DNA from: Flavobacterium sp. SUN046
GTDB lineage: Bacteria; Bacteroidota; Bacteroidia; Flavobacteriales; Flavobacteriaceae
Direction: 5' to 3'
Length of the DNA stretch: 64,000 nt
Assembly (NCBI RefSeq): GCF_028867965.1
Contig: NZ_JAPQNT010000002.1
Span: forward strand, 62,001-126,000
The stretch's first letter is position 1. Every line of letters begins with the position of its first letter. The translations under genes were made by a program, and so were the position numbers. Shown in pieces: positions 52,614 to 60,115 of the stretch. Under the pieces are notes generated by a model that worked only from the letters and a program-made list of their open reading frames with translations, was not told the origin of the DNA and did no database searches.

Positions 52614-53171
52614 ATGGTTTTCTTAGTACTAATTCTTCTCGTAATTGGATTTGTGATATTTGTATCTTATAATTCTATAATAATCAAACGAAATGCCGTT
52701 GAAAAGGCTTATTCTACATTAGATGCAGTCTTGAAAAAGCGTTATGATATGTTACCAAATGTAGTTGCGTCAGTGCAACAAGCTATGACTTTTGAAGGTA
52801 CAACTCTAGAGAAAATTGTTAGTTTACGTAATGCCACTAGTACTACCAATTTACAAAGTGATGATAGAATTCAACAGGAAAACGAATTAAGTTCATTATT
52901 GTCTAAAGTTTTAGTTACTGTAGAGCGTTATCCTGATTTGAAATCAAATAGTACTATTACCAATTTACAACGAACAATACTAGATATTGAGGAACAAATT
53001 GCAAATGCAAGAGATTATTACAATAACAATGTCTTGGCATACAATAACCAAATCGAAACGATTCCTTCCACTTGGGTTGCCAAAGAAATGGGTGCTACTC
53101 GAAAAAACTATTTTGAATCAGTTGCTAGTGAACGCGAGAATGTTTCGGTTAAGGATTTGTTTAAGGAGTAA
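52614..53171 (+). CDS. lemA: LemA family protein
   Basis: The 185-residue protein has an N-terminal membrane helix (about 1-20) and the LemA four-helix bundle. The marks are Tyr-Asn-Ser-Ile-Ile-Ile-Lys-Arg-Asn-Ala-Val, Ala-Tyr-Ser-Thr-Leu-Asp-Ala-Val-Leu-Lys-Lys-Arg-Tyr-Asp-Met-Leu-Pro-Asn (32-49), and Ala-Arg-Asp-Tyr-Tyr-Asn-Asn-Asn-Val near 131-139. The function of LemA is not settled. The earlier ATG at 52606 reads into a stop after six codons and was rejected. A terminator follows. Confidence 0.93.
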   Translation: MVFLVLILLVIGFVIFVSYNSIIIKRNAVEKAYSTLDAVLKKRYDMLPNVVASVQQAMTFEGTTLEKIVSLRNATSTTNLQSDDRIQQENELSSLLSKVLVTVERYPDLKSNSTITNLQRTILDIEEQIANARDYYNNNVLAYNNQIETIPSTWVAKEMGATRKNYFESVASERENVSVKDLFKE

Positions 53172-53192
53172 TTTTATTATTTGCATTGAATA

Positions 53193-53222
53193 AAAAGAGC
53201 GACGAGATTTGTCGCTTTTTAT
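53193..53222 (+). terminator. Terminator of lemA
   Basis: AAAAAG-AGCGAC pairs with GTCGC-TTTTT around a GAGATTT loop (core stem 53199-53203 with 53211-53215), followed by T-rich sequence. It insulates the accessory module downstream. Confidence 0.75.
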
Positions 53223-53225
53223 TTT

Positions 53226-53270
53226 GGTATTATATTTAAAATACCGACTATAGTCCGTTGTTTTATAGTC
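53226..53270 (+). promoter_or_regulatory. C-box-like operator of the XRE regulator
   Basis: A perfect palindrome GACTATAGTC (53246-53255) is followed by CGTTGTTTT and a second ATAGTC (53265-53270). The two ATAGTC copies start 15 bases apart. This closely matches, in sequence and spacing, the tandem operator of restriction-modification controller (C) proteins such as C.Esp1396I, which I recall as GACTTATAGTC then CGTGTGATTATAGTC. Just upstream is another inverted repeat, GGTATT/AATACC (53226-53231 with 53240-53245). The operator sits 24 bases before the regulator start. Confidence 0.7.
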
Positions 53271-53293
53271 TGCTTTTTTCAAAATTTGTTTAT

Positions 53294-53500
53294 ATGGATA
53301 TTAAACAAAAATTTGGGCTCAAAATAAAAGAATTGAGAAAATTGAAAGGATTTTCGCAAGAAAAATTAGCTAACTTGGCTGATATTGACAGAACTTATCT
53401 ACCCACTATCGAAAATGGGAATCGTAATGTTTCTATTGAAATTGTTGAAAAATTGGCAAAAGCATTAGATGTAAAAATTAAAGATTTATTCGATGAATAG
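53294..53500 (+). CDS. Small XRE-family regulator (C-protein-like)
   Basis: I chose ATG 53294 (68 residues); the open frame extends 12 codons upstream but those do not fit the family. The whole protein is one helix-turn-helix domain: Lys-Ile-Lys-Glu-Leu-Arg-Lys-Leu-Lys-Gly-Phe-Ser-Gln-Glu-Lys-Leu-Ala (11-27) and Asp-Arg-Thr-Tyr-Leu-Pro-Thr-Ile-Glu-Asn-Gly-Asn-Arg-Asn-Val-Ser (32-47). This is the pattern and size of restriction-modification controller proteins. Its stop overlaps the nuclease-helicase start by 8 bases. With the operator upstream I infer autoregulated, delayed expression of the downstream gene. Confidence 0.88.
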   Translation: MDIKQKFGLKIKELRKLKGFSQEKLANLADIDRTYLPTIENGNRNVSIEIVEKLAKALDVKIKDLFDE

Positions 53501-55472
53501 GGCTTTTTATTCTAGTTCAATTGATTTGTTTATTCAAGAAGGTAGTAATTCAATTTTTGGTTTAATTTCTGGGAATTATGATTTGAATAAATTAACAATT
53601 CAACAATCAAATGCTTGGAAAAAACAAATTGAAATCTTAAAAATTACTTTATTAGATTTTAAAGGTAAAATTTATTTTGAATTCACTATCCCAAGAATGG
53701 GTAAAAGAGTTGATAATATATTAATTATCGACAATTGTATTTTTGTTTTAGAATTTAAAATTGGTTCAGATGTCTTTGATAATAATGCTAAAGAGCAAGC
53801 ATTTAATTATGGATTAGATTTGAATAATTTTCATGAAGGAAGTCATAATCAAAATATTATTCCAATATTAATTTCAAGTGAAGCAACTTCTGTTACAAAT
53901 AGTTTTTCAAAAGATATTGATGGATTACATAATGTTATTTGTGCTAATTCAGATAATTTGAAAGAGATAATAAAAAAGATATTAGAAAATCTTAAGACTC
54001 AGAATAAAATTGATATTGATCTTTGGGAAACCTCAATTTATAAACCTACTCCAACGATAATTGAAGCTGCAACTGCATTATATAAAAATCATAATGTTGA
54101 GGATATTACACGACAAGACGCAGGTGCAGAAAATTTATCTATTACGTCTAAATGTATTTCATCGATTATTGATAATTCTAAAAATAATTCTAGAAAATCT
54201 ATTTGTTTTATTACCGGTGTTCCTGGTGCAGGCAAAACATTGGCTGGTCTTGATATTGCAAATTTGAGGTCAAATTATGAAGAAGAGGAACATGCTGTTT
54301 TCTTATCTGGAAATGGACCGTTAGTTGATGTGCTAAGAGAAGCTTTAGCAAGAGATAAAGTAAAGACTGCTAAAGAAAATAATGAAAATTTAACTAAGGA
54401 TAAAGCAAAATCTCAAGTCAAATCTTTTATTCAAAATATTCATCATTTTAGAGATGCTTCGTTACAAGATGATAAGGCTCCAATTGAAAAAGTAACAATT
54501 TTTGATGAAGCTCAAAGAGCATGGACGAAAGAACAAGCTTCAAGTTTTATGAAAAGAAATAAAGGAAATTATGATTTCAATAAATCAGAACCTGAGTTTC
54601 TAATTGAAGTAATGGATAGACATAAAAATTGGTGTACCATTGTTTGTTTAATTGGTGGTGGACAAGAGATAAATACTGGAGAAGCAGGTTTGGAAGAATG
54701 GATTAGACCTTTTCAAGAGAGATTTAATGATTGGGATATTTATTATTCATCAAAAATAAGTGAAGATCAAAATTATATTAATGATAAAAATGCACTTACT
54801 ATTCTTAATAATAGAAATGCTGTGAAAAAAGATGAATTGCATCTTTCAGTTTCGTTACGATCATTTAGAAGCGCAAGATTATCAGATTTTATTCAAGAAA
54901 TTATAAATAATGATGTTCAAAATGCTACAAATATTTATAATGAATTTATAGAAAAAAATTATCCAATAGAAATTACTAGAGATTTAGAAACAGCTAGAAA
55001 TTGGTTAAAAGGTAAATCAAGAGGAGGTGAGAGAACAGGAATAATTGCTTCTTCTGGTGCTGTAAGATTAAGACCATTTGGTTTAAATGTAAAAGCTAAA
55101 ATTGATGCACCTGTTTGGTTCTTAAATCCAAAAGATGATATTCGTTCTTCTTACTTTTTAGAAGAAGTTGCTACTGAATTTGATATACAAGGATTAGAAT
55201 TAGATTGGACATGTGTAGCATGGGATGGCGATTTGTTTTACGACCAAAATAAATGGAATTATAAAAAATTTACTGGTACTTCTTGGAAAATAAATAAAAA
55301 TACTGAAAGAGTTAAATATTTAATTAACTCATATAGAGTTTTATTAACCAGGGCTAGGCAAGGAATGATAATTTATATACCTGAAGGAAATAATGAAGAT
55401 AATACAAGACCTACTTTTATGTATGATGGAACTTTTGAATTCTTTAAAAGTATTGGGATTCAAGAAATATAG
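53493..55472 (+). CDS. PD-(D/E)XK-like nuclease fused to DUF2075 superfamily 1 helicase; probable phage-defence effector
   Basis: The 659-residue protein has two parts. Residues about 40-150 resemble a PD-(D/E)XK nuclease, with Asp74 (Arg-Val-Asp-Asn-Ile-Leu) and Glu87-Phe-Lys89. Residues about 235-659 form a DUF2075-type SF1 helicase. Walker A is Gly-Val-Pro-Gly-Ala-Gly-Lys248-Thr. Walker B is Phe-Asp338-Glu-Ala-Gln, motif III-like Gly-Gly-Gly-Gln-Glu-Ile-Asn is at 388-394, and motif VI is Tyr-Arg-Val-Leu-Leu-Thr-Arg-Ala-Arg-Gln-Gly (614-624). The DNA is AT-rich. The layout recalls nuclease-helicase immunity proteins such as staphylococcal Nhi. The defence role is inference. Confidence 0.85.
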   Translation: MNRAFYSSSIDLFIQEGSNSIFGLISGNYDLNKLTIQQSNAWKKQIEILKITLLDFKGKIYFEFTIPRMGKRVDNILIIDNCIFVLEFKIGSDVFDNNAKEQAFNYGLDLNNFHEGSHNQNIIPILISSEATSVTNSFSKDIDGLHNVICANSDNLKEIIKKILENLKTQNKIDIDLWETSIYKPTPTIIEAATALYKNHNVEDITRQDAGAENLSITSKCISSIIDNSKNNSRKSICFITGVPGAGKTLAGLDIANLRSNYEEEEHAVFLSGNGPLVDVLREALARDKVKTAKENNENLTKDKAKSQVKSFIQNIHHFRDASLQDDKAPIEKVTIFDEAQRAWTKEQASSFMKRNKGNYDFNKSEPEFLIEVMDRHKNWCTIVCLIGGGQEINTGEAGLEEWIRPFQERFNDWDIYYSSKISEDQNYINDKNALTILNNRNAVKKDELHLSVSLRSFRSARLSDFIQEIINNDVQNATNIYNEFIEKNYPIEITRDLETARNWLKGKSRGGERTGIIASSGAVRLRPFGLNVKAKIDAPVWFLNPKDDIRSSYFLEEVATEFDIQGLELDWTCVAWDGDLFYDQNKWNYKKFTGTSWKINKNTERVKYLINSYRVLLTRARQGMIIYIPEGNNEDNTRPTFMYDGTFEFFKSIGIQEI

Positions 55473-55529
55473 TTTAAACCAAAAGACTAACATAAATGTT
55501 GGTATTATTGCTTTTATATTTAAAAAAAA

Positions 55530-57653
55530 CTAATCCTGAATCAAAACCTCCAAAATACTAATAGCAGCATCGGCAATCTTAGTTCCAGGACCAAAAACCG
55601 CAACAGCACCAGCATCAAATAAAAACTGATAATCTTGCGCAGGAATTACACCGCCAACAATGACCATAATATCTTCGCGTCCGTATTTTTTTAATTCTTC
55701 AATCACTTGCGGAACTAAGGTTTTGTGTCCAGCCGCAAGAGACGAAACACCAAGAATGTGCACGTCATTTTCTACGGCTTGTTTAGCAGCTTCGGCAGGC
55801 GTTTGAAACAACGGACCAATATCTACATCAAAACCTACATCGGCATAACCGGTTGCTACCACTTTGGCACCGCGATCGTGACCGTCTTGTCCCATTTTGG
55901 CAATCATAATTCGTGGTCGACGTCCTTCTTTTTTGGCGAAAGCATCGGCTAATTGTTTGGCTTTTTCAAAGCTCATATCGTTCTTAATTTCTTTGCTATA
56001 CACACCGCTAAAACTTCTAATTTGTGCTTTATATCTTCCGAAAACTACTTCTAAAGCATCACTTATTTCTCCTAATGTGGCTCTATTTCTTGCCGCTTCT
56101 ACGGCTAAAGATAATAAATTATCATTGGAGTTTTTAGCACAATCAGTTAATTTATCCAAGCAAATTTTCACTTTTTCGTTGTTACGAGTTGCTTTTATAT
56201 GATGCAATTGCGCTACTTGTTGGTTGCGCACCATTTCATTGTCAACATCCAAAATATGCAACGGATCTTCTTTGTCCAATCGGTATTTGTTAACGCCCAC
56301 AATAATGTCTTGACTGCTGTCAATTCGGGCTTGCTTGCGTGCAGCGGCTTCTTCAATGCGCAACTTCGGAATTCCCGACTCGATGGCTTTGGTCATTCCT
56401 CCTAATTCTTCCACTTCTTCAATTAATGCCCAAGCTTTTTCAGCTATTTCTTTGGTCAAATTTTCTACATAAAAACTACCCGCCCAAGGATCGACCGTTT
56501 TGGTGATTTTGCTTTCTTCTTGCAAATAAATTTGTGTATTTCTTGCTATTCTGGCAGAGAAATCTGTTGGTAAAGCAATGGCTTCGTCTAGCGCATTGGT
56601 GTGCAACGATTGCGTTCCTCCAAAGGCAGCCGCAGCAGCTTCAATAGCAGTTCGTGCCACATTATTAAACGGATCTTGTTCCGTTAAACTCCAACCCGAT
56701 GTTTGACAATGCGTGCGCAAAGCCAGTGATTTTTCGTCTTTTGGGTTGAATTGTTTTAGCAGTTTTGCCCACAACATTCTGCCAGCACGCATTTTGGCAA
56801 TTTCCATAAAATGATTCATACCAATTGCCCAGAAAAAAGATAATCTTGGTGCGAATTCATCGATTTTCATTCCGGTTGCTAAACCTGTGCGAATGTATTC
56901 TAAACCATCGGCTAAAGTGTATGCCAACTCAATATCGGCGGTAGCTCCAGCTTCTTGCATGTGGTAACCCGAAATAGAAATCGAGTTGAATTTTGGCATG
57001 TTTTTACTGGTGTATTCAAAAATGTCTGCAATGATTTTCATCGATGGAGTAGGCGGATAGATGTACGTATTTCTAACCATAAACTCCTTTAAAATATCAT
57101 TTTGTATCGTTCCCGAAAGTAATTCTGGTTTTACACCTTGTTCTTCGGCAGCGACAATATAGAATGCCATGATTGGTAAAACCGCACCATTCATAGTCAT
57201 CGAAACCGACATTTCATCTAGTGGAATTTGGTCGAACAATACTTTCATATCTTCAACAGAATCGATAGCAACTCCGGCTTTTCCGACGTCTCCAAAAACT
57301 CTTTCGTGATCAGAATCGTAACCTCTGTGCGTCGCTAAATCGAATGCTACCGATAAACCTTTTTGTCCTGCAGCAAGATTTCTTCTGTAAAAAGCATTGC
57401 TTTCTTCTGCTGTAGAAAATCCTGCGTATTGGCGAATTGTCCACGGACGACGCACGTACATAGTTGCATAAGGACCACGAAGATTGGGTGAAAAACCTGC
57501 TCCAAAGTCTAAATGTTCCAATCCATCCAAGTCTTCTTTGGTATAGGTTGGTTTTAATTCTATATTTTCGGCTGTTAGAAAGTTAGAAGTTGCAGTAAAT
57601 TCTGATTTCAGACTTTTGTCTTCTAACTTTAGGTGTTGTATGTTTTTTCTCAA
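55530..57653 (-). CDS. scpA: Methylmalonyl-CoA mutase large subunit
   Basis: The 707-residue catalytic subunit converts methylmalonyl-CoA to succinyl-CoA using adenosylcobalamin. The TIM-barrel domain has [16 protein letters not shown] and [11 protein letters not shown]. The C-terminal B12 domain has Asp590-Gly-His592-Asp-Arg-Gly595, His592 being the lower cobalt ligand, and Val-Gly-Gly-Val-Ile-Pro. The start is TTG at 57653, overlapping the stop of the toxin gene (TTGA). The usual Met-Arg-Lys N-terminus is kept. It should be coexpressed with the small subunit across the inserted toxin-antitoxin genes. Confidence 0.95.
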   Translation of the reverse strand: MRKNIQHLKLEDKSLKSEFTATSNFLTAENIELKPTYTKEDLDGLEHLDFGAGFSPNLRGPYATMYVRRPWTIRQYAGFSTAEESNAFYRRNLAAGQKGLSVAFDLATHRGYDSDHERVFGDVGKAGVAIDSVEDMKVLFDQIPLDEMSVSMTMNGAVLPIMAFYIVAAEEQGVKPELLSGTIQNDILKEFMVRNTYIYPPTPSMKIIADIFEYTSKNMPKFNSISISGYHMQEAGATADIELAYTLADGLEYIRTGLATGMKIDEFAPRLSFFWAIGMNHFMEIAKMRAGRMLWAKLLKQFNPKDEKSLALRTHCQTSGWSLTEQDPFNNVARTAIEAAAAAFGGTQSLHTNALDEAIALPTDFSARIARNTQIYLQEESKITKTVDPWAGSFYVENLTKEIAEKAWALIEEVEELGGMTKAIESGIPKLRIEEAAARKQARIDSSQDIIVGVNKYRLDKEDPLHILDVDNEMVRNQQVAQLHHIKATRNNEKVKICLDKLTDCAKNSNDNLLSLAVEAARNRATLGEISDALEVVFGRYKAQIRSFSGVYSKEIKNDMSFEKAKQLADAFAKKEGRRPRIMIAKMGQDGHDRGAKVVATGYADVGFDVDIGPLFQTPAEAAKQAVENDVHILGVSSLAAGHKTLVPQVIEELKKYGREDIMVIVGGVIPAQDYQFLFDAGAVAVFGPGTKIADAAISILEVLIQD

Positions 57654-57949
57654 AATTGTAGGTTTAATTTACTATCTCTTGACGAATGGTAAATTGCTTT
57701 AATAACAATCAAATTTTCGTAGACTGTGAAATGAATTAAATAAGGAAATTTTGTAATCATTATTAATCTAACATCATTATATCGAATTTGAAAATGTAAA
57801 GGATTCTTTTTTATTAATGCCAAACTTTCTTTGAATGATGTATTAAATCTATCGGCTAGTTTTGGGTTAATATCTTTATACCATTTTAAAGATTTTTTAT
57901 AATCAAGTTTAGCTTCATCAATAATTACAATTTTATAAGTTATTCTCAA
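57650..57949 (-). CDS. RelE/ParE-type toxin
   Basis: The 99-residue basic protein fits the RelE/ParE fold: [11 protein letters not shown] at the start, a helix with Lys-Trp-Tyr-Lys (22-25), then Ile-Arg-Tyr-Asn-Asp-Val-Arg near 54-60. Beta strands ending in [10 protein letters not shown] (82-91) follow. RelE members cut mRNA and ParE members poison gyrase; which applies here is unclear. Its start overlaps the antitoxin gene by 17 bases, and its stop overlaps the TTG start of the mutase large subunit. Confidence 0.85.
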   Translation of the reverse strand: MRITYKIVIIDEAKLDYKKSLKWYKDINPKLADRFNTSFKESLALIKKNPLHFQIRYNDVRLIMITKFPYLIHFTVYENLIVIKAIYHSSRDSKLNLQF

Positions 57950-58169
57950 TTTCTTTTAAAAAGTCATCAATGTCAGTAACATTTTCTGGATTTTTAAGGT
58001 ATTTTTCTGTTCGTTCTCTTACTTGATCCATTTGCCATTGCGGTATGGAGTATTCATTATTTTGCGATGGTAAAATAATAACATCTACTTCTTCCGAGTT
58101 AAAATCATCAGGCAAAGTGATGTTTATTTTATGATTTTTGACTTTTACAGTTTGTCTAAAAGCTTCCAT
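57933..58169 (-). CDS. Antitoxin of the RelE/ParE pair
   Basis: The 78-residue acidic protein starts with Val-Lys-Val-Lys-Asn-His-Lys-Ile-Asn-Ile-Thr-Leu-Pro-Asp-Asp-Phe (8-23), an AbrB- or addiction-module-like beta start. It ends in an acidic helix ([10 protein letters not shown]) that would wrap the toxin. It precedes and overlaps the toxin gene, the usual antitoxin-first order. It lies 28 bases after the mutase small-subunit stop, with no obvious promoter of its own, so it may depend on the mutase transcript. Confidence 0.82.
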   Translation of the reverse strand: MEAFRQTVKVKNHKINITLPDDFNSEEVDVIILPSQNNEYSIPQWQMDQVRERTEKYLKNPENVTDIDDFLKEIENNL

Positions 58170-58197
58170 AATAATGTTGTTAGTTGTTCAAAGATAC

Positions 58198-59604
58198 TTA
58201 TTTTTCCTCTAAATTCAATCGTTCTTGCTCCAATTTCTCCGCCAATCGTTTTTCGATAATTGGTATAATTAATGTTTTTCTTGGATTTTGTTTTACAAAT
58301 GGAAATAACTCCAAATCGTGTTTCATGCGGTCGTTTTTGTTTGGATATTTGTTGGTTCCCAATAAAACTTCTTGTCCTGAATCGAATAATTCTTGTTCTT
58401 TGGCAGCACTTTCGCTAATTTTCTTTTGGATGTTGCCTTCCATTAATTGTGCGATGAAACCACCTTTTTCTTCAATTTCTTTAAATAAAAGTAATGCTTT
58501 TTCGGCTAATTGTTCGGTTAAAGATTCGATGTAATAAGCGCCATCAGCTGGATTATTTACTTTATCAAAATAACTTTCGTGTTTTAAAACCAGCAATTGA
58601 TTTCTTGCAATTCGGTCGCCAAATTCATTGTCTTTGTGGTATAAAGCATCATAAGGTAAATTAGCAATTGCATTTGCTCCACCCAAAATAGCACTCATAC
58701 ATTCGGTAGTGGTACGAAGCATATTAACGTTGTAATCGTACAAGGTTTTGTTACGTTTGGTTGGTGTAACAATAATATGGCAATCGAGATTGTGATTGTA
58801 TTCTTTTGCTAAAGTATTGAATAGCAATCGTAAGGCGCGCAATTTTGCAATTTCAAAAAAGTAATTGGTTCCAACGGCTATTTCTATTGTAATTGGGTTG
58901 TTTAGTATTGGAATTCTATTGAAATATTCGTTGCAATGTGCTAAAGTATAGGCTAATTGTTGCACCATATTAGCACCTGCATTCTGATATGTGCTGGCGT
59001 TTATGTTTAGGAATGATACAAATGCCACCTCGCCTTTCAGGCACTCCTCCAAAGGAGGAGAATTTTTGGAAATAGTATTTAATTTTTCAAAATCTTTATC
59101 TAGATTTTCAAACCAATTTCCGTCTTTGATTAATTGACCAATTGGATCGATTTGCAAAATAAATTTAGCCTGATTTTTGGTAGCGAAAGCTTTTATTTTA
59201 GTTACGAAATCGATTGAGAGAAATGGCAAATGAAAATAATAAATTGTCTCTTTTAATGGAAGATTTTGCATTAATTCTTCAATAGAACTATTTTCGTTTT
59301 CAATTGTGAATCGAATACTTTCAGCACCACGATTTAATGTGTCTAATGCTCTTGCATTGGATTTTGCAACGTCGTGAACAAATATATTTTGAAGTATAGA
59401 AAATTCAGAGGCTTTGGTTGCAACGTTTATGTTTTTTATATTTTCGTCGCTATGATAAAACGGTTTTACTTTGATGCCTTCGGGACTTTCCCAAACTAAG
59501 GTTTCGTTGTAATCGGCGCCTTTTAGTTCGTATTGAATTTGTTGTTTCCATTGCTTGGAAGTAACGGATTCAAATTCGGAGAAAAGAGATTTTGTTGTAG
59601 CCAC
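58198..59604 (-). CDS. mutA: Methylmalonyl-CoA mutase small subunit
   Basis: The 468-residue protein is the non-catalytic partner of the large subunit. It shares the TIM-barrel layout (Gly-Ala-Glu-Ser-Ile-Arg-Phe, 93-99; Asn-Pro-Ala-Asp-Gly-Ala-Tyr-Tyr-Ile-Glu-Ser-Leu-Thr) but stops before the B12 domain, so it is shorter than full-length small subunits that keep a degenerate one. The start is GTG at 59604; no in-frame ATG precedes it. Residues 181-194 (Asn-Ser-Pro-Pro-Leu-Glu-Glu-Cys-Leu-Lys-Gly-Glu-Val-Ala) are encoded by a palindromic repeat inserted in frame. The toxin-antitoxin genes follow, then scpA. Confidence 0.93.
   Translation of the reverse strand: MATTKSLFSEFESVTSKQWKQQIQYELKGADYNETLVWESPEGIKVKPFYHSDENIKNINVATKASEFSILQNIFVHDVAKSNARALDTLNRGAESIRFTIENENSSIEELMQNLPLKETIYYFHLPFLSIDFVTKIKAFATKNQAKFILQIDPIGQLIKDGNWFENLDKDFEKLNTISKNSPPLEECLKGEVAFVSFLNINASTYQNAGANMVQQLAYTLAHCNEYFNRIPILNNPITIEIAVGTNYFFEIAKLRALRLLFNTLAKEYNHNLDCHIIVTPTKRNKTLYDYNVNMLRTTTECMSAILGGANAIANLPYDALYHKDNEFGDRIARNQLLVLKHESYFDKVNNPADGAYYIESLTEQLAEKALLLFKEIEEKGGFIAQLMEGNIQKKISESAAKEQELFDSGQEVLLGTNKYPNKNDRMKHDLELFPFVKQNPRKTLIIPIIEKRLAEKLEQERLNLEEK
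59025..59060 (-). repeat. Palindromic interspersed repeat inserted in frame in mutA
   Basis: CTCCTCC (59044-59050) and GGAGGAG (59054-59060) form a perfect 7-bp stem with an AAA loop. It is followed by the palindromic GCCTTTCAGGC (59032-59042) and CACCTCG. The unit is far more GC-rich than the surrounding gene. I recognise the TCCTCCTTTGGAGGAGTG core as a repeat scattered between genes in flavobacteria and relatives. Here it lies inside a coding frame and adds about 13 residues. Confidence 0.7.
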
Positions 59605-59659
59605 AAATTCACGAATTAGGTTGTTATTAATTTTATGTTCTTGTTTAAAGTAAGCTGTT

Positions 59660-59722
59660 TAGCCCTGATTGGTGGGAAAAACATCCCGATTTTTCTCGGG
59701 ATTTTTGGAAGGAAAGCAGGAA
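59660..59722 (+). repeat. Structured interspersed repeat, copy C (possible Flavo-1-like RNA)
   Basis: The left end TAGCCCTGATTGGTGGG and right end TTTTTGGAAGGAAAGCAGGAA enclose a perfect 7-bp hairpin, ATCCCGA/TCGGGAT (59683-59689 with 59696-59702). Copy A at 16451 has the same ends and a different hairpin. CCTG near the left end can pair with CAGG near the right end. Both flanking genes are on the opposite strand. Confidence 0.6.
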
Positions 59723-59741
59723 TTGCGTTTGTCGAAAATGC

Positions 59742-60095
59742 CTACTGTTTCGCTTCTTCTAAACTGTCTTTGATTCTATCTTCTTCAATGTCAATGATGT
59801 AAATGTCTTCGCTGTCTTTTTTCATGTAATATTTTTCACGAGCATAGCGTTCAGTTTGACCTGGATTTTTGAGGTTTTTTATGCTTTGTTCGTCTTTGGC
59901 AATTTCTTGTTGGTAGTACGATTTATTATCTTCAAGTTCATCAATTTGTTTGTTTAACGAACGTTGATCCCAATAGGATTGGTTGTCTAAAAAGAGCATC
60001 CAAACAATGAAAAATAACATTACCAAAGTATATCGGTTTCCTAAAAATTTAAGAAACGGATAGTTGGCGATGAGGTTTTGATACCATTTTTTCAT
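59742..60095 (-). CDS. FtsB/DivIC-like septum formation protein
   Basis: The 117-residue protein has one membrane helix (about 22-40; Tyr-Thr-Leu-Val-Met-Leu-Phe-Phe-Ile-Val-Trp) followed by a coiled coil (about 50-80). A short acidic tail follows, containing Thr-Glu-Arg-Tyr-Ala-Arg-Glu-Lys-Tyr-Tyr-Met-Lys (about 86-97). This is the layout of the FtsB/DivIC family that links FtsL and FtsQ at the division site. The start ATG lies 20 bases after the udk stop, so the two are probably cotranscribed. Confidence 0.88.
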   Translation of the reverse strand: MKKWYQNLIANYPFLKFLGNRYTLVMLFFIVWMLFLDNQSYWDQRSLNKQIDELEDNKSYYQQEIAKDEQSIKNLKNPGQTERYAREKYYMKKDSEDIYIIDIEEDRIKDSLEEAKQ

Positions 60096-60115
60096 TGGTT
60101 AAAGATATAAAAAAA

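Noticed and set aside
53294..55472. Possible classical restriction-modification system, given the C-box-like operator.
   Set aside because: No methyltransferase motifs occur in the window and the effector is a DUF2075 helicase fusion, not a recognisable type II enzyme.
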